The position numbers and the translations under genes were made by a program. Below are positions 1 to 8,346 of a DNA stretch of 64,000 bases, piece by piece. This DNA comes from Streptomyces sp. ISL-10 (GTDB taxonomy: Bacteria > Actinomycetota > Actinomycetes > Streptomycetales > Streptomycetaceae): assembly GCF_018614575.1 (NCBI RefSeq), contig NZ_JAGGOJ010000013.1, forward strand, positions 62,001 through 126,000. Direction: 5' to 3'. The notes below the pieces were generated by a model. It was given only the letters and a program-made list of their open reading frames with translations, did no database searches and was not told the DNA's origin. Numbering within the stretch: the first letter of the stretch is position 1; the number at the start of each line of letters is the position of its first letter.

Positions 1-1070
1 ACCATCGTCGGCGCCGTCGCCATGCCGGCGAGCAGGAGGGCGCCCGCCACGGCGAGGACGGAGCCGGTGCCCGCGGCGGCCAGCAGCGGGAGGGACATCA
101 GGACGGTCATCGCGGTGAGCGTGGTCACCAGCCCGGCGCTCCGCCCGACCCGGCCGTACACCAGGCCGGCGGCGCACGAGCCCCCGGCCTGGAGAGCGAG
201 CACCGCCCCGGCGGCCGGACCGTCGACGAAGGCGAGCGTGACGACCTCCATGGCGCCGAAGACCGCACCCGTGACCAGGAAGACGGCGAGGAGGGCGGGC
301 ATGCCGGCGGCGCGCAGCGGCGAGACCGCGAAGGCGCGCGGGGCGGCGGGCGGCTCGGTGGAACGCTGGGCGACGAAGACGAGGACGCCGCCGAGCAGCA
401 GGATCGCGCCGATCAGCGTGCCCGCCTCCGGGAAAAGCGCCGCGCACAGGAACGCCGCGAGGACGGGGCCGAGCATGAAGCAGAGCTCGTCGGCCGCCTG
501 CTCGAAGGAGTTCGCCGTGTGCAGGGCGGCCGCGTCGCCACGGTGCAGGTGCGCCCACCGGGCCCGGGACATGCCCCCGGTGTTGGGCGTGGTGGCGGTC
601 GCCGCGTAGGCGGCGAAGAGCGTCCAGTCGGGGGCGTCGAGGCGTACGCACAGCAGCAGGGCGAGCGAGCCGAGCACGGCGAGCGCGGTGGCGGGCACGG
701 CGACACGGGCTTGCCCGTACCGGTCGACGAGCCGCGCAGTCCACGGCGCGACCAGCGCGGTGGCGGCGAGCCCGGTCGCGGTGACGGCGCCGGCGAGGGC
801 GTACGACCCGCGCGAGCCGGCGATCATGATGACGGCGCTGACGCTGAACATGCCCATGGGCAGCCGGGCGATCAGGGTTCCGGCCGTGAAGGCGCGAGCG
901 CCCGGGGTGGCGAACAGCCGCCGGTAGGGCCCCGGCGGTCTGCGTCGCCGGACGCGCCCGGGACCGTCGTCGAACCGGGGCACGAACGCGGGCGCCCCGG
1001 GCGTGATCGCGGGCGGGGAAGCGGGCAGGGAAGGGCGAACGGCCTGGTACGGCCGGGAGGACTGCGGCAT
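1..1070 (-). CDS. MFS transporter, C-terminus beyond window edge
   Basis: Reading the complement from an ATG at 1070 gives an open frame that runs off the left edge, so about 356 residues are visible and the C-terminus is missing. A proline- and arginine-rich N-terminus of about 50 residues precedes a series of hydrophobic segments typical of major facilitator exporters, with the charged TM2-TM3 loop (WTARLVDRYGQAR). GAGGG lies 7 nt before the start. The gene is divergent from a LysR regulator and shares a 94-bp intergenic region with it, so it is the likely regulatory target. The substrate cannot be told from sequence; a small-molecule efflux role is inference. Confidence 0.85.
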   Translation of the reverse strand, partial: MPQSSRPYQAVRPSLPASPPAITPGAPAFVPRFDDGPGRVRRRRPPGPYRRLFATPGARAFTAGTLIARLPMGMFSVSAVIMIAGSRGSYALAGAVTATGLAATALVAPWTARLVDRYGQARVAVPATALAVLGSLALLLCVRLDAPDWTLFAAYAATATTPNTGGMSRARWAHLHRGDAAALHTANSFEQAADELCFMLGPVLAAFLCAALFPEAGTLIGAILLLGGVLVFVAQRSTEPPAAPRAFAVSPLRAAGMPALLAVFLVTGAVFGAMEVVTLAFVDGPAAGAVLALQAGGSCAAGLVYGRVGRSAGLVTTLTAMTVLMSLPLLAAAGTGSVLAVAGALLLAGMATAPTM

Positions 1071-1164
1071 GCCTCCACCCTCACGGCCGGTGTCGTGGCC
1101 CGTCCAACACCTGATCGACGGCTATTCACGCACCTGTGTTGTGGAAAGTGTTGTTCAATGCAGC
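1071..1164. promoter_or_regulatory. Divergent MFS/LysR promoter region
   Basis: This 94-bp gap separates two divergent genes. Its right part is locally AT-richer and holds repeated TTGT motifs (about 1138-1157), the kind of T-rich/A-rich dyad to which LysR regulators bind next to their own gene. No exact T-N11-A site could be fixed, so the operator call is only positional. Confidence 0.35.
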
Positions 1165-2136
1165 GTGTCCCGAGACCTGGAACCCCGCCTGCTGCGCGCC
1201 TTCGCCGCCGTCGCCCAAGAGCTCCACTTCACCCGCGCCGCCGCCCGGCTCTACATCGCCCAGCAGGCGCTCAGCCGTGACGTCCGGCGACTCGAACGGG
1301 AACTGGGCACCGAGCTCTTCGTACGGACCACCCGCCAGGTGACGCTCACCCTGGACGGCGAGCGTCTGCTGCCGTACGCCCGGCGGGTGCTCGCCGCCCA
1401 GGACGAGCTGCTCGCCGCCGCCACCGGAGCCGCCCGCCCGCTGCTGGTCGATCTCAACAGCCCGGGCCCCACCATGACCTCCGCACGCGTCCTCGCCCGC
1501 GCCCGCGAGCTCGCACCGGACTGCGAGCTGATGGCCCGCTACGAGAGCGGACTCACCCACGCCGCGGCGGAGATCGTGGCCGGCCGGCTCGACGTGTCCT
1601 TCGGGCGCTACGCCGGACTCGAGCCCTCCGTACGGGCGCAGCTGGCCCAGCAGCCCGTACGGCTGGAGCCTATGGCGGTCCTGCTGCCCGAGCGCCATCC
1701 GCTCACCGCGCTGGAGCGCGTCCCGCTGAGCGCGCTGGCCGGCGAGACCGTCTACGCCGGTGACGGCAACCCCCGGACACCGGAGTGGACCGACCTGGCG
1801 CGCCGGCTGTTCGCCGGGCGGGGCATCACCGTCGCGCCGCCCGCGCCGCTGGCTGTGGGCGAGGAGGAGTTCCGGCGGGTGATGGAGAAGTTCGGCAACC
1901 CGGTGCTCGTCGTCGTCGACTTCGCCGCGCTGCCCGGCACCGTACGGCGGCCGCTCGCCGATCCCGTACCGCTGTCGCCGCTCTCCCTGGTGTGGCGCAA
2001 GGGGCTGCACCACCCCGGTCTGGACGCGCTGCGCCGGGCCGCGGCAGAGCTCGCCGCGCAGGGGGGCTGGCTGGAGCGGGATCCCGCCGCCTGGCTGCCC
2101 GAGCGGGACGCGTCCCTGATGGGTGCGGCCTCCTGA
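1165..2136 (+). CDS. LysR-family transcriptional regulator
   Basis: 323 residues, the usual LysR length (about 300). The N-terminal winged helix-turn-helix spans roughly residues 1-60, with the recognition region AARLYIAQQALSRDVRRLER, followed by a linker helix and a periplasmic-binding-like effector domain (about 90-300). GTG at 1165 is chosen because the DNA-binding domain begins right after it (SRDLEPRLLRAFAAVAQELH); an in-frame GTG at 1141 is an alternative and neither has a strong ribosome site. It most likely controls the divergent MFS exporter. The ligand is unknown. Confidence 0.9.
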   Translation: MSRDLEPRLLRAFAAVAQELHFTRAAARLYIAQQALSRDVRRLERELGTELFVRTTRQVTLTLDGERLLPYARRVLAAQDELLAAATGAARPLLVDLNSPGPTMTSARVLARARELAPDCELMARYESGLTHAAAEIVAGRLDVSFGRYAGLEPSVRAQLAQQPVRLEPMAVLLPERHPLTALERVPLSALAGETVYAGDGNPRTPEWTDLARRLFAGRGITVAPPAPLAVGEEEFRRVMEKFGNPVLVVVDFAALPGTVRRPLADPVPLSPLSLVWRKGLHHPGLDALRRAAAELAAQGGWLERDPAAWLPERDASLMGAAS

Positions 2137-2250
2137 GCCCGCCGTCCGGCGTGCCGGGACCACCGGCTCCGGAGCCGGCCGTCCGGCGACGCCGTGCCCA
2201 CCGCAGCCCTCGGGCCACGGCGGCGGCCTCACCGAGCCGGGCCGGCGGAC

Positions 2251-2277
2251 GTGAGAGCAAGGTTTCGCACCGGTCAC
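2251..2277 (-). promoter_or_regulatory. GlnR box upstream of narK
   Basis: GTTTC (2262-2266), six bases, then GTCAC (2273-2277): the exact complement of the actinomycete GlnR element GTnAC-N6-GAAAC. A further GTGAG at 2251-2255 is spaced six bases before GTTTC, giving a third, imperfect quarter-site. It lies about 70-100 bp before the nitrate transporter gene. GlnR control of nitrate assimilation is established in Streptomyces; binding here is inferred from the motif. Confidence 0.75.
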
Positions 2278-2312
2278 CTCGCGGCACCGGCCTGAAACGC
2301 GCCGTCCATAAC

Positions 2313-2331
2313 GTCTGGTCCAGGACCAGAC
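2313..2331. promoter_or_regulatory. 19-bp perfect palindrome before narK
   Basis: GTCTGGTCC-A-GGACCAGAC is an uninterrupted palindrome that ends about 4 bp before the ribosome-binding sequence GGTGGAGG of narK. It could be a dimeric operator (NnaR or another regulator) or, in RNA, a hairpin next to the ribosome site. It is not a DasR site because the centre spacing is one base too long. Confidence 0.55.
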
Positions 2332-2348
2332 CCAGGTGGAGGCACGCG

Positions 2349-3701
2349 ATGGCAGGCCGGTGGATCGAACAGTGGGACCCCGAGGACGAGACCTTCTGGC
2401 AGACGAAGGGGGAGCGGATCGCTCGGCGCAATCTCCTCTTCTCCGTACTCAGTGAACACATCGGGTTCTCCATTTGGAGCCTGTGGTCCGTGATGGTCCT
2501 GTTCATGGGACCCGAATACGGCGTCGACCCGGCCGGGAAGTTCTTCCTGATCGCCACCGCGACGGTCGTCGGGGCCGTGATCCGGGTGCCGTACACCTTT
2601 GCCGTCGCCCGGTTCGGCGGACGCAACTGGACGATCTTCAGCGCACTGCTGCTGCTCCTGCCGACGGGCGCGGCCTACATGGTGATGGAGCCCGGCACCT
2701 CGTACGGCACGTTCATCGCGGTCGCCGCCCTCACCGGCGTCGGCGGCGGCAACTTCGCCTCGTCGATGACCAACATCAACGCCTTCTTCCCGCTGCGGAA
2801 GAAGGGGTGGGCGCTGGGTCTCAACGCGGGCGGCGGCAACATCGGTGTCCCCGTCATCCAGCTCGTCTCGCTGCTGATCATCGGCACCGCGGGCGCGGCC
2901 CACCCCCGCCTCGTGCTCGGCATCTACCTGCCGTTCATCGTGGTCGCCGCCGTCTGCGCGGCCCTGTGGATGGACAACCTGGCACCGGTCAAGAACGACA
3001 CCGGGGCCGCGAAGGACGCCGCCAAGGACCCGCACACCTGGATCATGGCCTTCCTCTACATCGGCACCTTCGGCTCGTTCATCGGCTACAGCTTCGCCTT
3101 CGGGCTCGTGCTCCAGACCCAGTTCGGGCGGACCCCGCTGCAGGCCGCGTCGCTCACCTTCATCGGCCCGCTCCTCGGCTCGCTCATCCGGCCCGTCGGC
3201 GGAGCGCTCGCCGACCGCTTCGGCGGTGCCCGCATCACCCTGTGGAACTTCGCCGGCATGGCCGCCGCGACCGGTGCCGTGGTCGCCGCGTCCGTCCAGG
3301 AGTCCCTGGAGGTCTTCCTCGTCGGTTTCATCGCCCTGTTCGTCCTGAGCGGCCTCGGCAACGGCTCGACGTACAAGATGATCCCCGGCATCTTCCAGAA
3401 CAAGGCGCTGGCGATGGGCATGACCGGCGAGGCCGCGGCCGCCTACGGGCGCCGGCTGTCCGGCGCCTCCATGGGGCTCATCGGAGCCGTGGGCGCGCTC
3501 GGCGGCCTCGCCATCAACCTCGCCTTCCGCCAGTCCTTCCAGACCGCGGGCACCGGCACCGGCGCCTTCGTCGCCTTCCTCGCCTTCTACGCGGTGTGCC
3601 TCGCCGTGACCTGGGCGGTATACCTTCGCCGGCCCGTCGTCGTCCCCGCGCGCACCGCGGCGACGGAGACGGAGGCCGAGCCGGCCTACGCCAAGGTGTG
3701 A
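2349..3701 (+). CDS. narK: NarK-type nitrate/nitrite transporter
   Basis: 450 residues with about 12 hydrophobic segments. The two glycine-rich nitrate signatures are present: GVGGGNFASSMTNINAFFP near residue 135 and a second, degenerate one around GLGNGSTYKMIPGIF near residue 335. The N-terminus MAGRWIEQWDPEDETFW is typical of actinobacterial NarK. ATG 2349 is preceded by GTGGAGG at 6-7 nt. The protein imports nitrate or exports nitrite in the cytoplasmic membrane. A reverse-oriented GlnR box and a 19-bp palindrome lie upstream, and the next gene encodes the nitrate regulator NnaR, so nitrogen control is likely. Confidence 0.93.
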   Translation: MAGRWIEQWDPEDETFWQTKGERIARRNLLFSVLSEHIGFSIWSLWSVMVLFMGPEYGVDPAGKFFLIATATVVGAVIRVPYTFAVARFGGRNWTIFSALLLLLPTGAAYMVMEPGTSYGTFIAVAALTGVGGGNFASSMTNINAFFPLRKKGWALGLNAGGGNIGVPVIQLVSLLIIGTAGAAHPRLVLGIYLPFIVVAAVCAALWMDNLAPVKNDTGAAKDAAKDPHTWIMAFLYIGTFGSFIGYSFAFGLVLQTQFGRTPLQAASLTFIGPLLGSLIRPVGGALADRFGGARITLWNFAGMAAATGAVVAASVQESLEVFLVGFIALFVLSGLGNGSTYKMIPGIFQNKALAMGMTGEAAAAYGRRLSGASMGLIGAVGALGGLAINLAFRQSFQTAGTGTGAFVAFLAFYAVCLAVTWAVYLRRPVVVPARTAATETEAEPAYAKV

Positions 3702-3714
3702 ACCGGCCACGGGT

Positions 3715-3730
3715 GTAACAACCACGAAAT
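3715..3730 (+). promoter_or_regulatory. GlnR box upstream of nnaR
   Basis: GTAAC-N6-GAAAT matches the GlnR a/b half-element GTnAC-N6-GAAAC at nine of ten consensus positions. It starts 13 bp after the narK stop and about 100 bp before the nnaR start. From memory, nnaR is a reported GlnR target in S. coelicolor, which agrees with the site. Confidence 0.72.
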
Positions 3731-3831
3731 CTGAGCGATCCGGGCCTGTCACGCGCCTTTGACAGGCTCGGCCGCCAGTTCAGCAGTCCAATGGGGTACA
3801 TCCAGGGGCACATCCAGTAGGGACGACCGAG

Positions 3832-4977
3832 ATGCACGACCACGGCCAACCTCCCGGCCCGCTCGCGGGCTTCACCGTCGGCGTCACCGCCGCACGCCGC
3901 GCCGACGAGCTCGGCGCCCTGCTGCGACGGCGGGGCGCGGCCGTCGTGCACGCCCCGGCGCTGCGCATCGTTCCGCTCGCCGACGACGCGGAGCTGCTCG
4001 CCGCCACCAAGGAACTCATCGACCAGGCGCCCGACGTGGTCGTCGCCACGACCGCCATCGGCTTCCGCGGCTGGGTCGAGGCCGCCGACGGCTGGGGCTT
4101 CGGCGAGGACCTGCTCGCCCGGCTGCGCGGCGTCGAGCTGCTCGCACGTGGCCCGAAGGTGAAGGGCGCGATCCGCGCTGCCGGGCTCACCGAGGAGTGG
4201 TCCCCCGCGTCCGAGTCCATGGCGGAGGTCCTCGACCGGCTGCTGGCCGAGGGCGTCGCGGGCCGCCGGATCGCACTCCAGCTGCACGGGGAACCGCTGC
4301 CCGGATTCGTCGAGTCGCTGCGGGCCGCGGGCGCCGACGTCGTGCTCGTCCCCGTCTACCGATGGATGGAGCCCGAGGACCTCGCCCCGCTCGACCGGCT
4401 CCTCGACGCGACGATCGCCCGCGGCCTGGACGCCGTGACCTTCACCAGCGCGCCCGCCGCGGCCTCCCTGCTCTCCCGCGCGGAGAGCCGCGGACTGCTG
4501 GGCCGGCTGCTGGAGGCCTTCGACCACGACGTCCTCGCGGCGTGCGTGGGCCCTGTCACCGCGCTGCCGCTCCAGGCCGCCGGGGTGACCACCGTCCAGC
4601 CCGAACGCTTCCGGCTCGGCCCGCTCGTCCAGCTCCTCGGCGCCGAACTGCCCGCCCGCGCGCGCACGCTGCCCGTCTCCGGCCGCCGCGTCGAGATCCG
4701 CGGCCACGCGGTCCTGATCGACGAGGAGCTGCGCCCCGTGCCGCCCGCCGGAATGGCACTGCTGCGCGCGCTCACGGTGCGGCCCGGCTGGGTCGTCTCC
4801 CGGGCCGACCTGCTGCGGGTGCTGCCGGGCACGGGCAAGGACGAACATGCCGTCGAGACGGCAATGGCACGCCTGCGCACGGCACTCGGCGCACCCAAAC
4901 TCATCCAGACGGTGGTCAAGCGTGGCTACCGCCTGGCCCTGGACCCGTCGGCGGACACGAAGTACGCGGACACGTGA
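3832..4977 (+). CDS. nnaR: HemD-like nitrate-assimilation regulator NnaR
   Basis: 381 residues in two parts: a uroporphyrinogen-III synthase (HemD) fold (about 12-255; starts GFTVGVTAARRADELGALL) and a C-terminal winged helix-turn-helix of the OmpR type (about 285-375; RPGWVVSRADLLRVL, then AVETAMARLRTALG and VVKRGYRL). That fusion is the architecture of NnaR, which in S. coelicolor acts with GlnR on nitrate/nitrite genes. The location next to narK and away from any hem cluster argues for regulation over tetrapyrrole synthesis. ATG 3832 has only a weak ribosome site. It may still bind a porphyrin-like ligand; this is speculation. Confidence 0.87.
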   Translation: MHDHGQPPGPLAGFTVGVTAARRADELGALLRRRGAAVVHAPALRIVPLADDAELLAATKELIDQAPDVVVATTAIGFRGWVEAADGWGFGEDLLARLRGVELLARGPKVKGAIRAAGLTEEWSPASESMAEVLDRLLAEGVAGRRIALQLHGEPLPGFVESLRAAGADVVLVPVYRWMEPEDLAPLDRLLDATIARGLDAVTFTSAPAAASLLSRAESRGLLGRLLEAFDHDVLAACVGPVTALPLQAAGVTTVQPERFRLGPLVQLLGAELPARARTLPVSGRRVEIRGHAVLIDEELRPVPPAGMALLRALTVRPGWVVSRADLLRVLPGTGKDEHAVETAMARLRTALGAPKLIQTVVKRGYRLALDPSADTKYADT

Positions 4978-5075
4978 GGCCAGGGGGCGCGGCGGTCTCG
5001 CGGGGCTCCGCCCCGGACCCAGCGCCTCGATCGCCGGCGGGGCCGGTGGGCCCGGGGCGCGCTGTGCCGCCCGGC

Positions 5076-5156
5076 GCGCGGTGATCCGGCCGGTCCGCGG
5101 CGGGCGCTGCCGGGTCGGCTCGCGGGCGTAGGCGGGGGGAGACCCGGCCCGCGGGC
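5076..5156 (+). repeat. 81-bp direct repeat, copy 1
   Basis: Identical over 81 bp to 5440-5520 (offset 364). It begins GCGCGGTGATCCGGCCGGTC and ends GACCCGGCCCGCGGGC. Confidence 0.9.
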
Positions 5157-5261
5157 GTGGGCAGACGGGGAGCGGGTCTCGCGGCTCTGCGTTCCTGATC
5201 CAGTGCCCCGGTCGCCGGCGGGGCTGACTCGTGTCCCGGGCCCGCGCGTCGTGGGGCCGGA

Positions 5262-5302
5262 TCCGGTCGGATCCGCGAGGTTGCCCGGCCAGGGCGCGGT
5301 GA
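5262..5302 (+). repeat. 41-bp direct repeat, copy 1
   Basis: Identical over 41 bp to 5693-5733 (offset 431); starts TCCGGTCGGATCCGCGAGG. The two repeat families alternate, which points to duplication of a larger unit followed by divergence. Confidence 0.88.
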
Positions 5303-5439
5303 TCCGGCTGGCCGGGGCGAGGCGATCGGCTCGGGCCGCGGGGCTCCGCCCCTCACCTCACGCCTCGATCGCCGACGAGGCCTGAGCCGGTCGGGGGCGC
5401 GTGGAGGCGGCGGGTTGCGGGCAGGTGGCCCTCCACAGA

Positions 5440-5520
5440 GCGCGGTGATCCGGCCGGTCCGCGGCGGGCGCTGCCGGGTCGGCTCGCGGGCGTAGGCGGG
5501 GGGAGACCCGGCCCGCGGGC
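5440..5520 (+). repeat. 81-bp direct repeat, copy 2
   Basis: Second exact copy of 5076-5156. Confidence 0.9.
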
Positions 5521-5692
5521 ATGGGACAGGAGCCGTTCCGCCACGCGGCGCGGCCGGCCCTCGGTTTCCACCCGGCGTGGCGCTTGCTTCGGTCGCATCA
5601 GGGGTGCGGCGGTCTCGCGGGCTCTGCCCCGAACCCCGGCCTCGATCGCCGGCGGCGCTGAGTTCGTGCCGGGGTCACGCGTCGGGGCTGGG

Positions 5693-5733
5693 TCCGGTCG
5701 GATCCGCGAGGTTGCCCGGCCAGGGCGCGGTGA
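5693..5733 (+). repeat. 41-bp direct repeat, copy 2
   Basis: Second exact copy of 5262-5302. Confidence 0.88.
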
Positions 5734-6061
5734 GGGAGGGGCGCTGCATCCGGCCGGTCCGCGGGGCAGCCCGGTCGGGGTGACGCGATCGGCTCGGCCT
5801 GCGGGGCTCCGCCCCTCACCCCACGCCTCGAACGCCGGCGGGGCTGGAGCCGTCGCCGGCGTGCGGGCTGGGTGGCCGGCCCTCCACGGGGCGCGAGGGG
5901 CCGGCGGCACGCGCAGGTGGGAGCGCCGGATCCGGCCGGGTACCAGCGCCTGCGTGCCGGCCTGTTCAACTCCAGAGGGAGACGCGGGCTTTCGGGGGGT
6001 CGCGCGGGCGGGCACTCTGGTGGGGAGCGGCGGTCGTGGACTCCGAGGCGGTGGCAGGCAC

Positions 6062-6661
6062 ATGGTGGCGGGCACGGGCTCGTACGATTGGCGGTTCGAC
6101 TCCGGGCGCGTCTGCCTGGATCTCGTGGCCACGGCACCGCAGGCGGACAGGGCAGGCACCTGTGGTGAGCCGCTCGCCGGGCCGGGGAGGCTGGCCTGCT
6201 GGCTGGTGGGCGCCGGGCTCGTGCCCGCCGGGACGCGGCTGGGCGCCGTCGACGCCGTATGGGTCGCCGGGTTCGTCGAACTGCGCCAGTCCATTGCCCA
6301 GTTGGTGGCTGCCGCCCTGGAAGGGCGGGCCGCGGGACCGGAGTTGGAGACGCTCAACGACCTCGCCGAAGGGCCGCCGCCCGGCATACGGGCCGTACGG
6401 GACGAGAACGGCACGCTCGTACGGGCGTTGAGCACCGCGCCGGCGCGCGACGCGCTGCTCGCCGCCGTCGCCCGCGACGCCGTCGATCTGCTCACCGACC
6501 CCGTGGCCCGCTCCCGGCTTCGCCGCTGCGAGGGCGACAGCTGCGCCCGCGTCTATCTGGACACCTCCCGCGGCCGGCGGCGGCGCTGGTGCTCCAGCGA
6601 GGTGTGCGGCAACCGGGAGCGGGTGGCGCGGCATCGGCGAAGGGCAGCGGCCCATTCATAA
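6062..6661 (+). CDS. CGNR zinc-finger / ABATE-domain protein
   Basis: 199 residues. The N-terminal ABATE-like domain (about 5-150) contains FDSGRVCLDLVAT, and the C-terminal CGNR zinc finger has Cys156, Cys161, Cys177 and Cys182 in the family pattern (RRWCSSEVCGNRERVARHRR). Proteins of this family are thought to be stress-linked transcription regulators; no target is known. ATG 6062 fits the family start, although the frame stays open upstream through the repeat region. It is followed by an AT-rich gap that carries the promoter of the sigma-factor gene. Confidence 0.85.
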   Translation: MVAGTGSYDWRFDSGRVCLDLVATAPQADRAGTCGEPLAGPGRLACWLVGAGLVPAGTRLGAVDAVWVAGFVELRQSIAQLVAAALEGRAAGPELETLNDLAEGPPPGIRAVRDENGTLVRALSTAPARDALLAAVARDAVDLLTDPVARSRLRRCEGDSCARVYLDTSRGRRRRWCSSEVCGNRERVARHRRRAAAHS

Positions 6662-6794
6662 AAGATCTTGAATTTTTTTCTCCGCGTGTTGAGTGATCCT
6701 TCCGCGGCCCCCGTAGTGAAGGGGGACCAGGTCGCGTCCGCGAGGTCCGCCTGGCAGCAGCCGTGAAAAACAGGGTCTCGACCGGGAGGTTCAG

Positions 6795-7382
6795 GTGCGC
6801 AAGGATGCCGCCGTGGCCGATGACCGTCCGCAACGGGCCCGCCATCGCAGCGAGAAACCACGCATCGACGCCTCCGTCCCCGACGAGGAGTTGATGCGGG
6901 CCCTCTACCGCGACCACGCAGGACCGTTGCTCGCCTATGTACTGCGTCTCGTCGCCGGCGACCGCCAGCGCGCCGAGGATGTCGTGCAGGAGACGCTCAT
7001 CCGTGCCTGGAAGAACGCCGGCCAGCTCAACCGGGCGACCGGCTCTGTCCGACCCTGGCTGGTGACGGTCGCCCGGCGCATCGTCATCGACGGTCACCGC
7101 AGCCGGCAGGCCCGGCCGCAGGAGGTCGATCCGTCGCCGCTGGAGGTCATGCCCGCGGAGGACGAGATCGACAAGGCGTTGTGGCTGATGACGCTCTCGG
7201 ATGCGCTCGACGATTTGACGCCCGCCCACAGGGAAGTCCTTGTCGAGACGTATTTCAAGGGGCGTACGGTCAATGAGGCGGCCGAAACGCTCGGCATACC
7301 CAGTGGGACCGTGCGGTCCCGAGTGTTCTACGCGCTCCGTTCCATGAAGCTCGCTCTGGAGGAGAGGGGGGTCTCGGCATGA
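6795..7382 (+). CDS. sigU: ECF RNA polymerase sigma factor (SigU-like)
   Basis: 195 residues with sigma-70 region 2 (about 33-100; core-binding LLAYVLRLVAGDRQRAEDVV then ETLIRAWKNA) and region 4 (about 137-190; LPAHREVL-like LTPAHREVLVETYF and helix-turn-helix TVNEAAETLGIPSGTVRSRV). There is no region 1.1 or 3, as expected for an extracytoplasmic-function factor. GTG 6795 follows GGGAGG at 5 nt. It overlaps the next gene by 4 bp (ATGA), which encodes a membrane anti-sigma factor, so activity is probably held at the membrane. The symbol rests on gene order before helD, malic enzyme and hup, as in S. coelicolor. Confidence 0.88.
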   Translation: MRKDAAVADDRPQRARHRSEKPRIDASVPDEELMRALYRDHAGPLLAYVLRLVAGDRQRAEDVVQETLIRAWKNAGQLNRATGSVRPWLVTVARRIVIDGHRSRQARPQEVDPSPLEVMPAEDEIDKALWLMTLSDALDDLTPAHREVLVETYFKGRTVNEAAETLGIPSGTVRSRVFYALRSMKLALEERGVSA

Positions 7383-8194
7383 CCAGGTACGAGAAGGAGT
7401 CCGTACACGACGCCGTCGGCGCGTACGTGCTCGGCGTGCTCGACGACGCGGACGCCTCCGCCTTCGAGGCGCATCTGGCCGGCTGCGACATCTGCGCCGC
7501 CCGCCTCGAGGAGTTCTCGGGGATGGAGCCGATGCTGGCCATGCTGGCCGAGGCGCCCGCGCCGCAGAACGTGCACAGCTTGCCCGGCATGCCGGGCCGC
7601 ACCGGCTTCCCGCCGCCGCGGCCCGTCCCCGTCGTGCCCACCTCACCGAGCCCCCGCGTGCTCGACGGGCTGCTCAACGAGGTGGCGGCCGGCCGCGCCG
7701 CCAAGCGCCGGCGCGGGATGTACCTCCTCGCGGCAGCCGCCGCGCTGATCATCGGCGGTCCGGCCGTCGCGGTCGTCGTCACGGCCGACGACACCACCGG
7801 GAACCAGGCCGTCGAACCGCACCCGACCAGCCCCGCCGAGGACGCCTTCTTCAACCACATGCAGGAGAAGGTGCAGGCCACGGATGCGACGACCAAGGTC
7901 AGCGCGGTCGTCGGCATGGAGCGCAAGGGCTGGGGCACCCACACCGTCCTGGAGTTGAAGAACGTCAAGGGCCCTCTGAAGTGCAACCTGATCGCCGTCT
8001 CCAAGACCGGCGAGCAGGAGGTCGTGACGTCCTGGGCCGTCCCGAAGTGGGGCTACGGCATCCCCGACAGCCCGGACAAGGCGGCCAAGAACCCGCTGTA
8101 CGTGCACGGCGGGGCGTCGATGGACCGCAACGACATCGACCACTTCGAGGTGCGCACCTTCGACGGCAGGCGCCTGGTCGAGGTCGATGCCTAG
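7379..8194 (+). CDS. rsuA: Membrane anti-sigma factor (RsuA-like, ZAS type)
   Basis: 271 residues. The cytoplasmic N-terminus has a zinc-binding anti-sigma motif: His10, then His32-x3-Cys36-x2-Cys39 (HLAGCDIC). One transmembrane helix follows around residues 115-135 (LLAAAAALIIGGPAVAVVVT), then an extracellular domain of about 135 residues that resembles the RskA C-terminal region. It should sequester the sigma factor encoded just upstream (4-bp overlap) and release it on an outside signal, probably by regulated proteolysis; the signal is unknown. Confidence 0.87.
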   Translation: MTRYEKESVHDAVGAYVLGVLDDADASAFEAHLAGCDICAARLEEFSGMEPMLAMLAEAPAPQNVHSLPGMPGRTGFPPPRPVPVVPTSPSPRVLDGLLNEVAAGRAAKRRRGMYLLAAAAALIIGGPAVAVVVTADDTTGNQAVEPHPTSPAEDAFFNHMQEKVQATDATTKVSAVVGMERKGWGTHTVLELKNVKGPLKCNLIAVSKTGEQEVVTSWAVPKWGYGIPDSPDKAAKNPLYVHGGASMDRNDIDHFEVRTFDGRRLVEVDA

Positions 8195-8240
8195 GGGTGT
8201 CCTGCTCTGATCCACCGACCCCCTGGCCCGCCCGGCGGAC

Positions 8241-8266
8241 GCCCGGGACATACCGCTGTCCCGGGC
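8241..8266 (+). terminator. Hairpin after rsuA
   Basis: GCCCGGGACA, six-base loop, TGTCCCGGGC: a perfect 10-bp stem 47 nt past the rsuA stop. There is no T-run, as is common for Streptomyces terminators. Confidence 0.6.
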
Positions 8267-8346
8267 ACGGCCCGGACAGGTGCAATGTCCGCCCCCCTTG
8301 GCGTACGGTTGACGGCTGCCCAGTGCACGTCAGATAGGGGGCCTCG

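Larger units (their letters stand above)
4978..6061. other. 1.08-kb repeat-rich non-coding region
   Basis: No frame here has coding character. The stretch is built of decayed copies of a GC-rich unit: GGGGCTCCGCCCC-type hairpins followed by versions of CTCGATCGCCGGCGGGGC, seen near 5005, 5210, 5340, 5620 and 5805, plus two exact longer duplications listed separately. Similar hairpin elements are common between Streptomyces genes, but a kilobase of them in one gap is unusual. Confidence 0.7.

Noticed and set aside
2313..2331. Palindrome before narK as a DasR site
   Set aside because: The core is TGGTCCAGGACCA with 13 bases; dre needs the 12-base TGGTCTAGACCA spacing.
2274..3752. 492-codon complement frame over narK
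   Set aside because: Shadow of the transporter gene; the translation is Gly/Asp/Arg-rich with no fold.
3832..4977. Gene 3832-4977 as the biosynthetic HemD enzyme
   Set aside because: It carries a C-terminal DNA-binding domain and lies next to narK behind a GlnR box, away from other hem genes.
5666..6061. N-terminal extension of the CGNR protein to 5666
   Set aside because: The extra residues are encoded by the intergenic repeat field and do not fit the family start.
8309..8337. TTGACG-N17 promoter for helD
   Set aside because: The -10 would overlap the ribosome-binding sequence, leaving no leader for it; the -10 match is also poor.
8195..8346. Rifamycin-associated element before helD
   Set aside because: The 19-bp RAE palindrome is absent; the only dyad (8241-8266) looks like a terminator.
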